Shown here: positions 18,412-26,238 of the stretch, one piece after another
Layout of the letters: each line of letters opens with the position of its first letter
Numbering within the stretch: position 1 is the stretch's first letter
Origin: Stutzerimonas stutzeri RCH2
Lineage (GTDB): Bacteria > Pseudomonadota > Gammaproteobacteria > Pseudomonadales > Pseudomonadaceae
Reading direction: 5' to 3'
NCBI RefSeq assembly: GCF_000327065.1
Contig: NC_019936.1
Location: 372,001 to 436,000, forward strand
DNA: 64,000 nucleotides
Made by a program: the position numbers and the translations under genes
The notes under the pieces: generated by a model
The model's input: the letters and a program-made list of their open reading frames with translations, nothing else
What the model was told of the DNA's origin: nothing
Databases searched by the model: none

Positions 18412-19302
18412 TCAGCTGAAAGCGGGTTCCTCCAGTCCGGTAACACCGGGGTTCAGGGCAAAGACGCCACCGGCCAGCGGTTGGTCGCTGAGGTCGCCAC
18501 CGGGGCGGATCGAGGTGACGAACAGGGTGTCCAGCCGCGCGCCGCCAAAGGCGCACATGCTCGGTTTCTTCACCGGCACGGCGAGCGAACGGTCCAGGCG
18601 GCCATCGGGCGTGAATCGGTGGATAAAGCCGGCATCGTTGCCGCAGATCCAGTAACAGCCATCGGCATCCACCGCGGCGCCGTCGGGCCGGCCGGGGTGA
18701 TCGAGCATGTCAACGAACAGCCGCCGACGGCTTGGCGTGCCGCTATCGATGTCGTAATCGAAGGCCCAGATCTTCTGCACGCTGGGGTGCGAGTCGGAGA
18801 GGTACATGGTTCGTCCATCCGGGCTGAAGGCCAGGCCGTTGGGCACGATAAAGCCGTCCAGTTGTGGCACCAGCGGGGCGTCGATGGATTTGCTGTCCAG
18901 CCGGTAGAGCGCGCCGACCGGGTGCCCGGCGGCCATGTCCAGCGCCATGCTGCCGGCCCAGAAACGGCCCTCGCGATCGCAGCGGCCATCGTTCATGCGC
19001 ATCGCGGGCAACTGGTGATCGATGGTGGCCAGCAGATGGCTGTCGAGGCGGCCATCCGGGCGCGTTTGCAAAGAGAAGAAGCCGCTCTCCATGCCGGCCA
19101 CCCAGCCGTCGCCATGACGGGCGATGCAGGCGAGCATCTCGTCGCCCTGCCAGCGAGAAATCTGGCCATCGGCGGCATTCCAGCGCAGCAGCTCGCGGTT
19201 GGGGATGTCGACCCAGTACAGCGCCTGTTCGGCGGCGACCCACACCGGGCTTTCGCCGGTGGCGCAGCCGAGGTCAACGATGAGTTCAGCTTCACTGGCC
19301 AT
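18412..19302 (-). CDS. SMP-30/gluconolactonase-family lactone hydrolase, aldarolactonase (UxuL-like)
   Basis: A 296-residue six-bladed beta-propeller enzyme. The metal ligands of the SMP-30 family are recognisable: Glu17 in GESPVW, Asn in MRMNDGRCDREGRFW and Asp in GAAVDADGCYW. Placed between uronate dehydrogenase and the TRAP genes, it should hydrolyse the galactaro- or glucarolactone made by Udh to the open aldarate. SMP-30 proteins in hexuronate oxidation clusters have been described as UxuL. Which lactone ring size it prefers cannot be told. It is 41 bases downstream of udh in the same operon. Confidence 0.87.
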   Translation of the reverse strand: MASEAELIVDLGCATGESPVWVAAEQALYWVDIPNRELLRWNAADGQISRWQGDEMLACIARHGDGWVAGMESGFFSLQTRPDGRLDSHLLATIDHQLPAMRMNDGRCDREGRFWAGSMALDMAAGHPVGALYRLDSKSIDAPLVPQLDGFIVPNGLAFSPDGRTMYLSDSHPSVQKIWAFDYDIDSGTPSRRRLFVDMLDHPGRPDGAAVDADGCYWICGNDAGFIHRFTPDGRLDRSLAVPVKKPSMCAFGGARLDTLFVTSIRPGGDLSDQPLAGGVFALNPGVTGLEEPAFS

Positions 19303-19343
19303 TGCGTTTCTCTTTGTTGTTCTACGCGGGCGAAGGTGGTCGA

Positions 19344-20159
19344 TCAGTCGAAGGGGCCGGCCGCGACGAAGGCGCCACCCTGGTAGATGCCGGCGGGGTC
19401 GTCAGCGCTGTATGGCGGTTGCTGCTCGACCTTGTCGCGGAACACCTCGGAGCTGTCCTGCGCGCTGAAGCCCAGGTGCGCCGCGAGATGGTTGTCCCAC
19501 CAGACGTCGCGGTTGGCGGACATGCCGTAGACCACGGTATGGCCGACCGCTGGCGTGAACAGCGCGCAGCGCATCAGCTCGGTGAGGTCGCGGAAGCTCA
19601 GCCAGGTGCTCATCATTCGACGATTGGCCGGCTCGGGGAACGAGGAGCCGATGCGGATGCTGACGGTCTCGATGCCGTAGCGGTCGTAATAGAAGTTCGC
19701 CATGTCCTCGCCGTAGGACTTGGACAGGCCGTAGTAGCCATCCGGGCGGCGCGGTGAATGGGCATCCAGGGTTTCGGTCTGCGGGTAGAAGCCGATCACA
19801 TGGTTGGAGCTGGCGAACACCACGCGCTTGATGCCATGCAGACGCGCCGCTTCGTAGATATGGAAGGTGCCGCGGATATTGGCGTCGAGGATTTCTTCGA
19901 ATGATCGCTCGACGGAGACGCCGCCGAAATGGGCGATGGCATCGACGCCTTCGCACAGGGCATGCACGGCCGCCTTGTCGGCGAGGTCGCAGGGCATGAC
20001 TTCCTCATGCGCGCCGGCTGCCGGGGCCATCGGCGCGATATCGGACAGTCGGATGATGCGGGCATAGGGCTGCAGGCGTTCACGCAGCTCCTTGCCGAGG
20101 CCGCCCGCTGCACCGGTGAGCAGAAGACGGCCGAATTGGGGTGTCGGAGTGGTAGTCAT
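19344..20159 (-). CDS. udh: NAD-dependent uronate dehydrogenase
   Basis: A 271-residue extended-SDR enzyme oxidising D-galacturonate and D-glucuronate to aldarolactones. The nucleotide site TGAAGGLG lies at residues 15-22 and the catalytic pair is Tyr143-x3-Lys147. SSNHVIGFYP, MMSTWLSFRDL and YGMSANRDVWWDN agree with pseudomonad Udh. The ATG at 20159 leaves an 11-residue N-terminal tail before the Rossmann fold, as in known enzymes; an in-frame ATG at 20192 would sit against the operator. It is first gene of the udh-lactonase-dctPQM operon, with promoter and operator at 20198-20245. Confidence 0.93.
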   Translation of the reverse strand: MTTTPTPQFGRLLLTGAAGGLGKELRERLQPYARIIRLSDIAPMAPAAGAHEEVMPCDLADKAAVHALCEGVDAIAHFGGVSVERSFEEILDANIRGTFHIYEAARLHGIKRVVFASSNHVIGFYPQTETLDAHSPRRPDGYYGLSKSYGEDMANFYYDRYGIETVSIRIGSSFPEPANRRMMSTWLSFRDLTELMRCALFTPAVGHTVVYGMSANRDVWWDNHLAAHLGFSAQDSSEVFRDKVEQQPPYSADDPAGIYQGGAFVAAGPFD

Positions 20160-20197
20160 CGGGGTGCCTGTCGTTATTGTTCTTGGAGTCATCTGTT

Positions 20198-20245
20198 GTC
20201 ATATGACATGCGCTAAATATCAACATTTGCCCGCATCAATGTCAA
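20198..20245 (-). promoter_or_regulatory. udh promoter with GTCAT-ATGAC operator
   Basis: On the minus strand a perfect -35 TTGACA (20245-20240) is followed by a 17-base spacer and -10-like TGATAT (20222-20217). The perfect palindrome GTCATATGAC lies at 20198-20207. The operator would cover about +3 to +12, a classic block to early elongation. The same arrangement is found in front of oprD and gudD. Confidence 0.7.
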
Positions 20246-20389
20246 CAGGCTTAAAGTCGTATTTGATGAGATATATCGCTTGTCAGCGCCGCTTGCAGGG
20301 AGCTGGTCAAGCTAAAGCGCGGCGACAGAGGGCTGCAGAGAAGCGGCGCCCCAGACTGATAAAGCCGTGGCACCGTCTTCAGTTTTCTA

Positions 20390-20407
20390 TTAGTTGTATG
20401 ATGACTA
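20390..20407 (+). promoter_or_regulatory. Isolated operator-like site, core GTTGT-ATGAT
   Basis: The core at 20393-20402 lies in TTAGTTGTATGATGACTA. It matches the kdgD operator (TTAGTTGTACGATAACGT) at 14 of 18 positions and conforms to GTYRT-AYRAY. It sits about 240 bases upstream of udh, so it may be an upstream auxiliary operator. Alternatively it is left over from a lost gene on the plus strand. Confidence 0.5.
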
Positions 20408-20536
20408 TCCGAAAAGAGCGTTGCGCAACGAGGGCGGTGCGCGACCGCTCGATGTCGAGGCGCTGCTGGTGCGCCCCCGTTATGGCTGCATGCAGGGGGT
20501 GATCCGGCTGGAGCGGCTGCGATCAGCCGCCACTGC

Positions 20537-20845
20537 TCAGAATTGCCTGGTCAGCGCCGCGGCGAGGATACCGGCGGCAATCGCCGGCAGCGGCTTCTTC
20601 ACTACCAGCATGGTCACCGCTGTGGCCAGCAGTGCCAGCCGCGCGCCGCTGTCGCCCTGCCAGGCCATCGGCGCGATTATCGCCACCAGCACCGAGCCGG
20701 ACATGGCGGTGATGAACTGGCGGACGCGGTCGCCGATGGGCACGAAGGCCATGACGAAGACGCCGCCCCAGCGCGTCGCCAGGGTCACCAGTGCCATGAC
20801 CAGCACCAGGATCAGCGCGCCTGCGCCCGTCGCATCAAGATTCAC
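20537..20845 (-). CDS. azlD: AzlD-family small transport subunit
   Basis: A 102-residue membrane protein with about three hydrophobic segments; the partner of AzlC in branched-chain amino-acid export. VTLATRWGGVFVM near the N-terminus and the alternating hydrophobic C-terminus (LLATAVTMLVVKKPLPAIAAGILAAALTRQF spread over the last third) match the family. The start is a GTG at 20845 with an excellent AAGGAGA six bases upstream, overlapping the end of azlC by 11 bases. Confidence 0.85.
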   Translation of the reverse strand: MNLDATGAGALILVLVMALVTLATRWGGVFVMAFVPIGDRVRQFITAMSGSVLVAIIAPMAWQGDSGARLALLATAVTMLVVKKPLPAIAAGILAAALTRQF

Positions 20846-21551
20846 GCATCTTCTCCTTCCACAGCACACCGGCCAGGCCGCCAGCGAGGGCGCCGACCAC
20901 CACATGGCTGTTCTCCGGCAGGTAACGGAAGGCGAGCAGCGAGGCGCCGGCGGCAATACCCCAGATCGCCAGCATGCGCAGGTTCTTTTCGCCGCCCACC
21001 ACCATGGCCAGCAGGAAGCAGCCCATCACCATGTCCAGCCCCAGGCGCTTCGGATCGCTGACCGCACTGCCGAAATGGATGCCCAGCCAACTGCCCACCA
21101 CCCAGAACGACCACAGCGCCAGGCCGCCACCGAACAGCAGGCCAAAGCCCGGACGGTTGCGGTTGAAGGCCTGCATGGCCATCGCCCAGTTGGCATCCGA
21201 GGCGATCAGCATCACTCCGTAGCGTCGGCGCGTCGGCAGCTGGCGCAACCAGGGGTAGAGCGTGGCGCCCATCAGCAGGTGCCGGGCGTTGATGGCGAAT
21301 ACCGTGAGCATCAGGGTGAACAGCGGCACCTGCGTGCCCCACAGCTCCAGCGCGGCGAACTGCGAGGCGCCGGCGAACACCAGCGCGCTCATCGCCAGGA
21401 TCACCGTATCGTCCAGCCCGGTCTGCACCGCGGCGAGGCCGAAGGCGGCACCGAACAGGGTGACGAAGATGGAAATCGGCGCGAGCTGGCGAAAACCGGC
21501 CCAGACCATGCGCCGGTCGAAATGATGCAGATCGATCTCTGCGTCGTGCAT
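20835..21551 (-). CDS. azlC: AzlC-family branched-chain amino-acid export subunit
   Basis: A 238-residue inner-membrane protein with the AzlC signature: the N-terminal PISIFVTLFGAAFGLAA, then MSALVFAGASQFAALEL and AINARHLLMGATL. With AzlD it forms an exporter (LIV-E family). Its ATG at 21551 has GAGG about ten bases upstream; the in-frame start at 21602 lies in sequence without family resemblance. No uronate operator stands in front of it, so it is probably unrelated to its neighbours in function. Confidence 0.9.
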   Translation of the reverse strand: MHDAEIDLHHFDRRMVWAGFRQLAPISIFVTLFGAAFGLAAVQTGLDDTVILAMSALVFAGASQFAALELWGTQVPLFTLMLTVFAINARHLLMGATLYPWLRQLPTRRRYGVMLIASDANWAMAMQAFNRNRPGFGLLFGGGLALWSFWVVGSWLGIHFGSAVSDPKRLGLDMVMGCFLLAMVVGGEKNLRMLAIWGIAAGASLLAFRYLPENSHVVVGALAGGLAGVLWKEKMRES

Positions 21552-21950
21552 GCCAAAAATCCTCAGGTTGAGCACGGCGTGCTGGCGGCGATGCCCGTCC
21601 AATGCCCGGTCAGCCAGATTAGGACCTGTTCGACCAGCGGAACAGTTCAGTTGCGCACCGATCGGCCGGTACAGATTTGCGCGATTTGCTGCGGCTCAGC
21701 GTAGAGGCTGATCTGTGTATTGATGAAGTCATGGATACGTAAGCGCAGTAAGTGGCCGAGCAAGCCGGCGAGCCACATGCGCCGCCAACCGCCCGGCCAT
21801 CCGAGCCGGGTGGCACGTCGCGGCACTCGCATGACTCGACCGAGTGTTTGGGGCGAACCCGCGGGCGATCGGCCGGAGCGGTGCCGGCGGCGACGGGCGG
21901 GCCAGCGCAGGCAGGAGAAGCGATATGGGGTTGCGATGCGACCAGGTCCG
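21552..21950. other. Intergenic region with possible decayed reading frame
   Basis: The 399 bases between azlC and the LysR gene hold no accepted gene. A minus-strand frame ends at 21647 and includes LRLRIHDFINTQ then EPQQIAQ. This faintly recalls the start of an AraC-type helix-turn-helix region and then stops. It may be the relic of a regulator of azlCD, but the match is too short to trust. Confidence 0.3.
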
Positions 21951-22865
21951 CTAGAGCGGTGGCAGGTCCCGGGCAATATCGCCGGCCGCTTGGCGTACGG
22001 CATCGCGCGCCGCTTCCAGCGCCGGGTTGTCGTTGTCGTCGCGCCAGGCCAGATGCAGCTCGGCGCAGATGCCCGCCGGCAGCGGCAGTTCGCGAAAGCG
22101 TACCTGCTGGAAGCGGATCGCGCTGGCCCCGCGCGGCACCAGCGCCAGGCCGAGGCCAGCGTTGACCAGCGAGAGGATGGTCAGCGTCGAGCCGAGTGAC
22201 TGCACGAATTCGGGCTGGATACCGCTGGCGCGGAACAGCCCGGTGTGCAGCTCGTTGAACGGCTGCCAGGCGCCATGGGCATAGAGGATGAACGGCTCGC
22301 CGTGGAGCATTTCCAGCATCGGCGCCGGATGCTGCGCCAGCGGGTGGTCGGCCGGCGTGGCCAGCACAAAGGGCTCGCGCAGCAGGCATTCACTGACCAG
22401 TCCCGGCTGCCGCAACGGCTCGCGCACCACCGCCAAGTCGACCCGACGCGCGCGCAGAGCCTGCAGTTGTTCGAAGGTGGTGGTCTCCAGCAGGTTGATG
22501 GCCACACCTGGCCGTTCCCGGCGCACTTGGGTGATGGCGCGCGGCAGGAAGTCGTAGACCGCGCTGGCAACGAAGCTGATGGTCAGCGAGCCGCTCTCGC
22601 CCAGTGCGGCCAGGCGCGCACCTTGTGCGGCGCGGTGGGCCTGGTCGAGCAGGGCCTGGGCCTCGACGAAGAAGGCGCGACCGGCAGCGGTGAGTGCTAC
22701 CGAGCGCGTGCTGCGGGTGAACAGCGCGACGCCGAGCTGATGCTCCAGTAGCTGGATCTGCCGGCTCAGCGGCGGCTGCGTCATGTTCAGGCGCTCGGCC
22801 GCGCGACGGAAATTCAGTTCGCTGGCCAGGGTGGTAAAGCAGCGCAGTTGGGCGAGTTCGAACAT
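21951..22865 (-). CDS. LysR-family transcriptional regulator
   Basis: A 304-residue regulator. The N-terminal winged helix-turn-helix is clear (LRCFTTLASELNFRRAAERL, then NMTQPPLSRQIQLLE), and a periplasmic-binding-protein-like effector domain follows. It is divergent from the talarate/galactarate dehydratase gene (22968) and is therefore its probable activator, with an aldarate as likely effector. The 102-bp gap holds GTATCAATC repeats. The ATG at 22865 gives a standard MFELAQLR start; the in-frame extension to 22916 would run through the control region. Confidence 0.92.
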   Translation of the reverse strand: MFELAQLRCFTTLASELNFRRAAERLNMTQPPLSRQIQLLEHQLGVALFTRSTRSVALTAAGRAFFVEAQALLDQAHRAAQGARLAALGESGSLTISFVASAVYDFLPRAITQVRRERPGVAINLLETTTFEQLQALRARRVDLAVVREPLRQPGLVSECLLREPFVLATPADHPLAQHPAPMLEMLHGEPFILYAHGAWQPFNELHTGLFRASGIQPEFVQSLGSTLTILSLVNAGLGLALVPRGASAIRFQQVRFRELPLPAGICAELHLAWRDDNDNPALEAARDAVRQAAGDIARDLPPL

Positions 22866-22878
22866 TGATCCGTTCCTA

Positions 22879-22918
22879 GTATCAATCGAAAGCGTTAATG
22901 AATTGGACCGTATCAATC
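22879..22918. promoter_or_regulatory. Direct repeats in the LysR/dehydratase control region
   Basis: GTATCAATC occurs at 22879-22887 and again at 22910-22918, a 31-base pitch or about three helical turns. An inverted ATTGATC lies at 22864-22870 over the LysR start. Such phased sites fit LysR-type tetramer binding. Confidence 0.45.
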
Positions 22919-22967
22919 AGCCGGCGGATTATCCAGCGCATCCCCTGACTGGCGAGGCGGTGCACGA

Positions 22968-24110
22968 ATGAGCGACCTCTATGAAGCTGACCGCATCAGC
23001 TGGATCGGCCTGCGTGCGGTGGAGCTGCCGCTGCAGCGGCCGGTCAGCGACGCCAAGGTACTCACCGGGCGGCAGCTGCCGCTGGCGTCGGTCAGCCTGT
23101 TGTTCGTTGAACTGCAGTCGCAGCAGGGTCATAAGGGGCTGGGCTTCAGCTACAGCCTGCGCAGCGGCGGGCCGGCGCAATATGCCCATGCGCGGGAGCT
23201 AGCGCCGTTGCTGCTGGGCGAGGATCCCAACGACATCGCCCGCCTGTGGAGCCGATTGAGCTGGGCCAGCGCCTCGATCGGGCGCGGCGGCCTGGCGGTG
23301 CAGAGCATCGCTGCCTTCGATACCGCGCTGTGGGACCTCAAGGCGCGCCGCGCCGGATTGCCGCTGGCCAAGCTGCTCGGCGCCCACCGCGACGCGGTGC
23401 CTTGCTACAACACCTCCGGCGGCTACCTGCAGGCGCCCATCGAGGAGGTCATCGAAAAGGCCGAGGCGTCTAGGGCGCGAGGCATTGGCGGGATCAAGCT
23501 GAAGGTCGGCCAGCCCGATCGGCACGCCGACCTGCGCCGGGTCGAGGCGTTGCGCAAGCACTTCGGTGACGGGGTGGCGCTGATGGTTGACGTCAACCAG
23601 CAATGGGATCGCACCACCGCGGCACGCATGGGCAGGGCGCTGGAGGAGTTCGAGCTGACCTGGATCGAGGAGCCGCTGGACGCCCACGATCTGGAAGGCC
23701 ACGCCGCCCTGGCTGCACAGCTGATCACCCCGGTTGGCACTGGCGAGATGCTCGGCAGCGCGGCCGAAGCCTGTGCCTTCATCGAGCGCGGGGCGGTGGA
23801 CGTGATCATGCATGATGCGCCGCGCATCGGTGGCATCACGCCGTTCCTGCAGGTGGCCGAGGCGGCGCGGCGACGTGGAATCGTGATGGCGCCGCATTTC
23901 GTCATGGAATTGCATATCCACCTCGCTGCGGCCTACGAACATGCCACGTGGGTCGAGCATTTCGAGTGGCTGGAGCCGCTATTCCGGGAGCGGCTCGAGA
24001 TCCGCGATGGCTGCATGCAGGTGCCGACTCGGGCCGGGCTGGGGCTTAGCCTCAGTGAGCAGGTGGCGGGTTGGACGCTGGCAAGCGAGACGTTCGGCAC
24101 CAAGCCGTGA
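22968..24110 (+). CDS. Enolase-superfamily L-talarate/galactarate dehydratase
   Basis: A 380-residue member of the mandelate racemase subgroup. The KxK acid/base motif is Lys177-Leu-Lys179 (IKLKVG). VDVNQQW supplies the first metal ligand, WIEEPL the second, and GTGEM the third. The His of the His-Asp dyad is in MAPHFVMELHIHL, which is close to talarate/galactarate dehydratase. It should convert galactarate to 5-keto-4-deoxyglucarate, feeding KdgD; racemase/epimerase activity on talarate is known in the family. It stands alone, divergent from a LysR gene, and ends at a strong hairpin. Other acid-sugar dehydratase specificities are possible. Confidence 0.8.
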   Translation: MSDLYEADRISWIGLRAVELPLQRPVSDAKVLTGRQLPLASVSLLFVELQSQQGHKGLGFSYSLRSGGPAQYAHARELAPLLLGEDPNDIARLWSRLSWASASIGRGGLAVQSIAAFDTALWDLKARRAGLPLAKLLGAHRDAVPCYNTSGGYLQAPIEEVIEKAEASRARGIGGIKLKVGQPDRHADLRRVEALRKHFGDGVALMVDVNQQWDRTTAARMGRALEEFELTWIEEPLDAHDLEGHAALAAQLITPVGTGEMLGSAAEACAFIERGAVDVIMHDAPRIGGITPFLQVAEAARRRGIVMAPHFVMELHIHLAAAYEHATWVEHFEWLEPLFRERLEIRDGCMQVPTRAGLGLSLSEQVAGWTLASETFGTKP

Positions 24111-24115
24111 CGGCA

Positions 24116-24139
24116 GCCCCTCTGCTCGCGCAGAGGGGC
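24116..24139. terminator. Bidirectional terminator hairpin
   Basis: A perfect 10-bp GC-rich stem (24116-24125 with 24130-24139) and TCGC loop. It lies between convergent genes: the dehydratase stop is at 24110 and the tctA stop at 24146. No T run follows. Confidence 0.55.
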
Positions 24140-24145
24140 GCAGGT

Positions 24146-25666
24146 TCAGGTGCGTAGCGCCTGACCGAGCACGCCGCTCCGTGGCCGCATCGCGCTGTAC
24201 AGCTGCCAGAGCACGAAGGCCAGGGCCAGCCCGAGGAAAGTCGCGGCGATGGGGTTGGTGAAGAAGGATGCAAAGTTGCCATCGGAGAGCATCAGCCCGC
24301 GGCGCAGGTTGGTCTCCGCCATCGGCCCGAGGATAAAGCCGATTATGAAGGGCGCGACGGGCATGCCTGCCTTGACGAATCCGTAGCCGAGCACACCGAA
24401 CAGCAGGATCGACCAGACATCGAACAGTCGGCTGGAGAGGCCGAAGGCACCGACCACACAGAGCACCAGGATGATCGGCAGCAGGATGTGTTTGGGCACG
24501 TCGAGCAGCTTGATGAACAGGCGCAGGCCGTAGAACTCCATGAACAGCATCATCACCGAGGCCACCAGCAGCGCGGCGAAGATGGTGTAGACCAGCGGGC
24601 CCTGGCTGATGAACAGCAGCGGGCCGGGTTGGATGCCGTGGATCAGGAAGCCGCCGAGCAGGATCGCCGTGGTGGTGTCGCCGGGAATGCCCAGGGTCAT
24701 CAGCGGCATCATGGCGCCACCGATGCCGGCGTTGTTCGCGGTCTCGCTGGCGACCACGCCACCGATGTTGCCCTTGCCGTAGGTTTCCGGCTGCTTGGCG
24801 CGCTTCTTCGCGACGATGTAGGAGAGCAGGTTGGAGGTGCCGGCACCGATCCCCGGCAGGATGCCCACCGCCAGGCCGATCAGGCCGGAACGGGTCGCGT
24901 TGGGCAGCTCCTGGCGGAACTCCTTGAGCGAAAAGCCGAAGCCTTTGATCTGCTTCATGCTCACTGAACCGGCCTTGTTGCGCACGGCATGCCGGCCGGT
25001 TTCGGCGAGCTTGATGACCTCGGCCACGGCGAACATGCCGATCATCACCGTGAGCATGGAGAAGCCGCCGTTCAGCTCGCTGACGCCGAAGGTGAAGCGG
25101 CGCACCGCCTCCACCGGGGCGATGCCGACGGTGGATACGGCGATGCCGAGGGTGCCGGCAAACAGGCCCTTGACCATCGAGCCGGCCGACAGGGTGGCGA
25201 TCAACGTCAGCGAGAACACCGCGATGGCGAAGTATTCGTGCGGGCCAAAGCTCAGCGCCACCTTGGCCAGCTGCGGGGCGATGAACATCAGCGCGATGAT
25301 GCTGAAGATGGTGCCGAGAAAGGAGAACACGATGCCGACGCCGAGCGCCTTCACGCCCATGCCCTGCTCCATCAGCGGGCCGCCGTCGAACACAGTGGCG
25401 ATGGACGATGGCGTACCGGGGATCTTCAGCAGAATCGCTGAGATCAGCCCGCCGGACGTAGCGCCGATGAACAGCGCGACGAGCAGCGACAGGCCAGCTT
25501 GCGGCCCCATGGTGAAGGTCAGTGGCAAGCACAGCGCCACTGCCATCGTCGCCGACAGGCCGGGTACGGCGCCGAAGACGATGCCGACCGCGACGCCGCC
25601 GAGCATCAGCAGCAGGATGTTGAGCGAGAAGACGGCACCGAAGCCTTGCTGCAGTAATTCGAGCAT
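24146..25666 (-). CDS. tctA: Tripartite tricarboxylate transporter large permease TctA
   Basis: A 506-residue membrane protein with about 12 hydrophobic segments. Family motifs are GAVPGLSATMAVALCLPLTF, then GGLISAILLKIPGTPSS near the N-terminus, and GLAVGILPGIGAGTSNLLSY in the middle. It is the channel subunit of a TTT system and is last in the operon gudD-tctC-tctB-tctA. That position argues for glucarate or another aldarate rather than citrate as substrate; this is inference. It begins ten bases after tctB. Confidence 0.92.
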   Translation of the reverse strand: MLELLQQGFGAVFSLNILLLMLGGVAVGIVFGAVPGLSATMAVALCLPLTFTMGPQAGLSLLVALFIGATSGGLISAILLKIPGTPSSIATVFDGGPLMEQGMGVKALGVGIVFSFLGTIFSIIALMFIAPQLAKVALSFGPHEYFAIAVFSLTLIATLSAGSMVKGLFAGTLGIAVSTVGIAPVEAVRRFTFGVSELNGGFSMLTVMIGMFAVAEVIKLAETGRHAVRNKAGSVSMKQIKGFGFSLKEFRQELPNATRSGLIGLAVGILPGIGAGTSNLLSYIVAKKRAKQPETYGKGNIGGVVASETANNAGIGGAMMPLMTLGIPGDTTTAILLGGFLIHGIQPGPLLFISQGPLVYTIFAALLVASVMMLFMEFYGLRLFIKLLDVPKHILLPIILVLCVVGAFGLSSRLFDVWSILLFGVLGYGFVKAGMPVAPFIIGFILGPMAETNLRRGLMLSDGNFASFFTNPIAATFLGLALAFVLWQLYSAMRPRSGVLGQALRT

Positions 25667-25676
25667 GGTCGATTCC

Positions 25677-26171
25677 TCAGAGGAAATTCAGCAGGCCAGC
25701 GGGCAGCAACAGATCGAAGGCCTCGCGGAACAGCAGATAGATGACGATGGACGTGACAAGCGCGATGCCCGCATAGGGCAGGTGGCGGATCTTGCGCTCC
25801 ACCGGGGTCAGCACGATGAACTGCAGGTACAGGTAGAGCGTGGTCATGATGGGAAAGCCCACCGGTCCCAGCAGCACGACGTAGAGCAGGATCAGGCCCA
25901 GTGTCTTGAGTACGGTCAGCGGCTCGGTGACCGTTGCCTTGGGCTCGTCTGGCGTATCGCTGGTGCCTACGTCAGCCCGCGCATGGCGGGTGAAAGCGCT
26001 CAGGGTCTGCAGCAGGCCCAGCAGACAGAGCAGGACGGCCAGCAGAAAGGGCACGGTGGCGGCATCGATGCCTTCGTGGCCAGGTACACGAGAGGCCATC
26101 ACCAGATAGGCCACGCTGGCGCCGAGCATGGCTACACCGATGGTCAGTTCTTTCTTGTTCGCAGTGGTCAT
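25677..26171 (-). CDS. tctB: Tripartite tricarboxylate transporter small permease TctB
   Basis: A 164-residue membrane protein with four hydrophobic segments and a polar loop between the second and third, as in TctB/DUF1468 proteins. It forms the membrane complex with TctA encoded ten bases downstream. It lies 67 bases after tctC. Confidence 0.88.
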   Translation of the reverse strand: MTTANKKELTIGVAMLGASVAYLVMASRVPGHEGIDAATVPFLLAVLLCLLGLLQTLSAFTRHARADVGTSDTPDEPKATVTEPLTVLKTLGLILLYVVLLGPVGFPIMTTLYLYLQFIVLTPVERKIRHLPYAGIALVTSIVIYLLFREAFDLLLPAGLLNFL

Positions 26172-26238
26172 GGCAAACCTCCGTACGCGAAGAGGAGCGG
26201 CCAGCCGGTCCGTTCAGCCGGCTGGCGCTGCGTCGGGT

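Larger units (their letters stand above)
20160..20536. other. Intergenic region with two operator sites
   Basis: The 377 bases between udh and azlD hold the udh promoter (20198-20245) and a second, isolated operator near 20390-20407. A plus-strand reading frame opens with TTG at 20394, inside that operator. It runs on into the antisense of azlD, so it is not accepted as a gene. Nothing else was recognised. Confidence 0.5.

Noticed and set aside
20394..21704. Plus-strand frame of 436 codons across azlD and azlC
   Set aside because: It opens with TTG inside an operator with no ribosome site, and most of it is antisense to two clear genes. The first 45 residues look ordinary in composition, so a relic cannot be fully excluded.
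21619..22003. Possible AraC-type regulator remnant beside azlC
   Set aside because: Only about 25 residues vaguely resemble an AraC helix region, with no helix-turn-helix beyond the stop. Too little to call a pseudogene.
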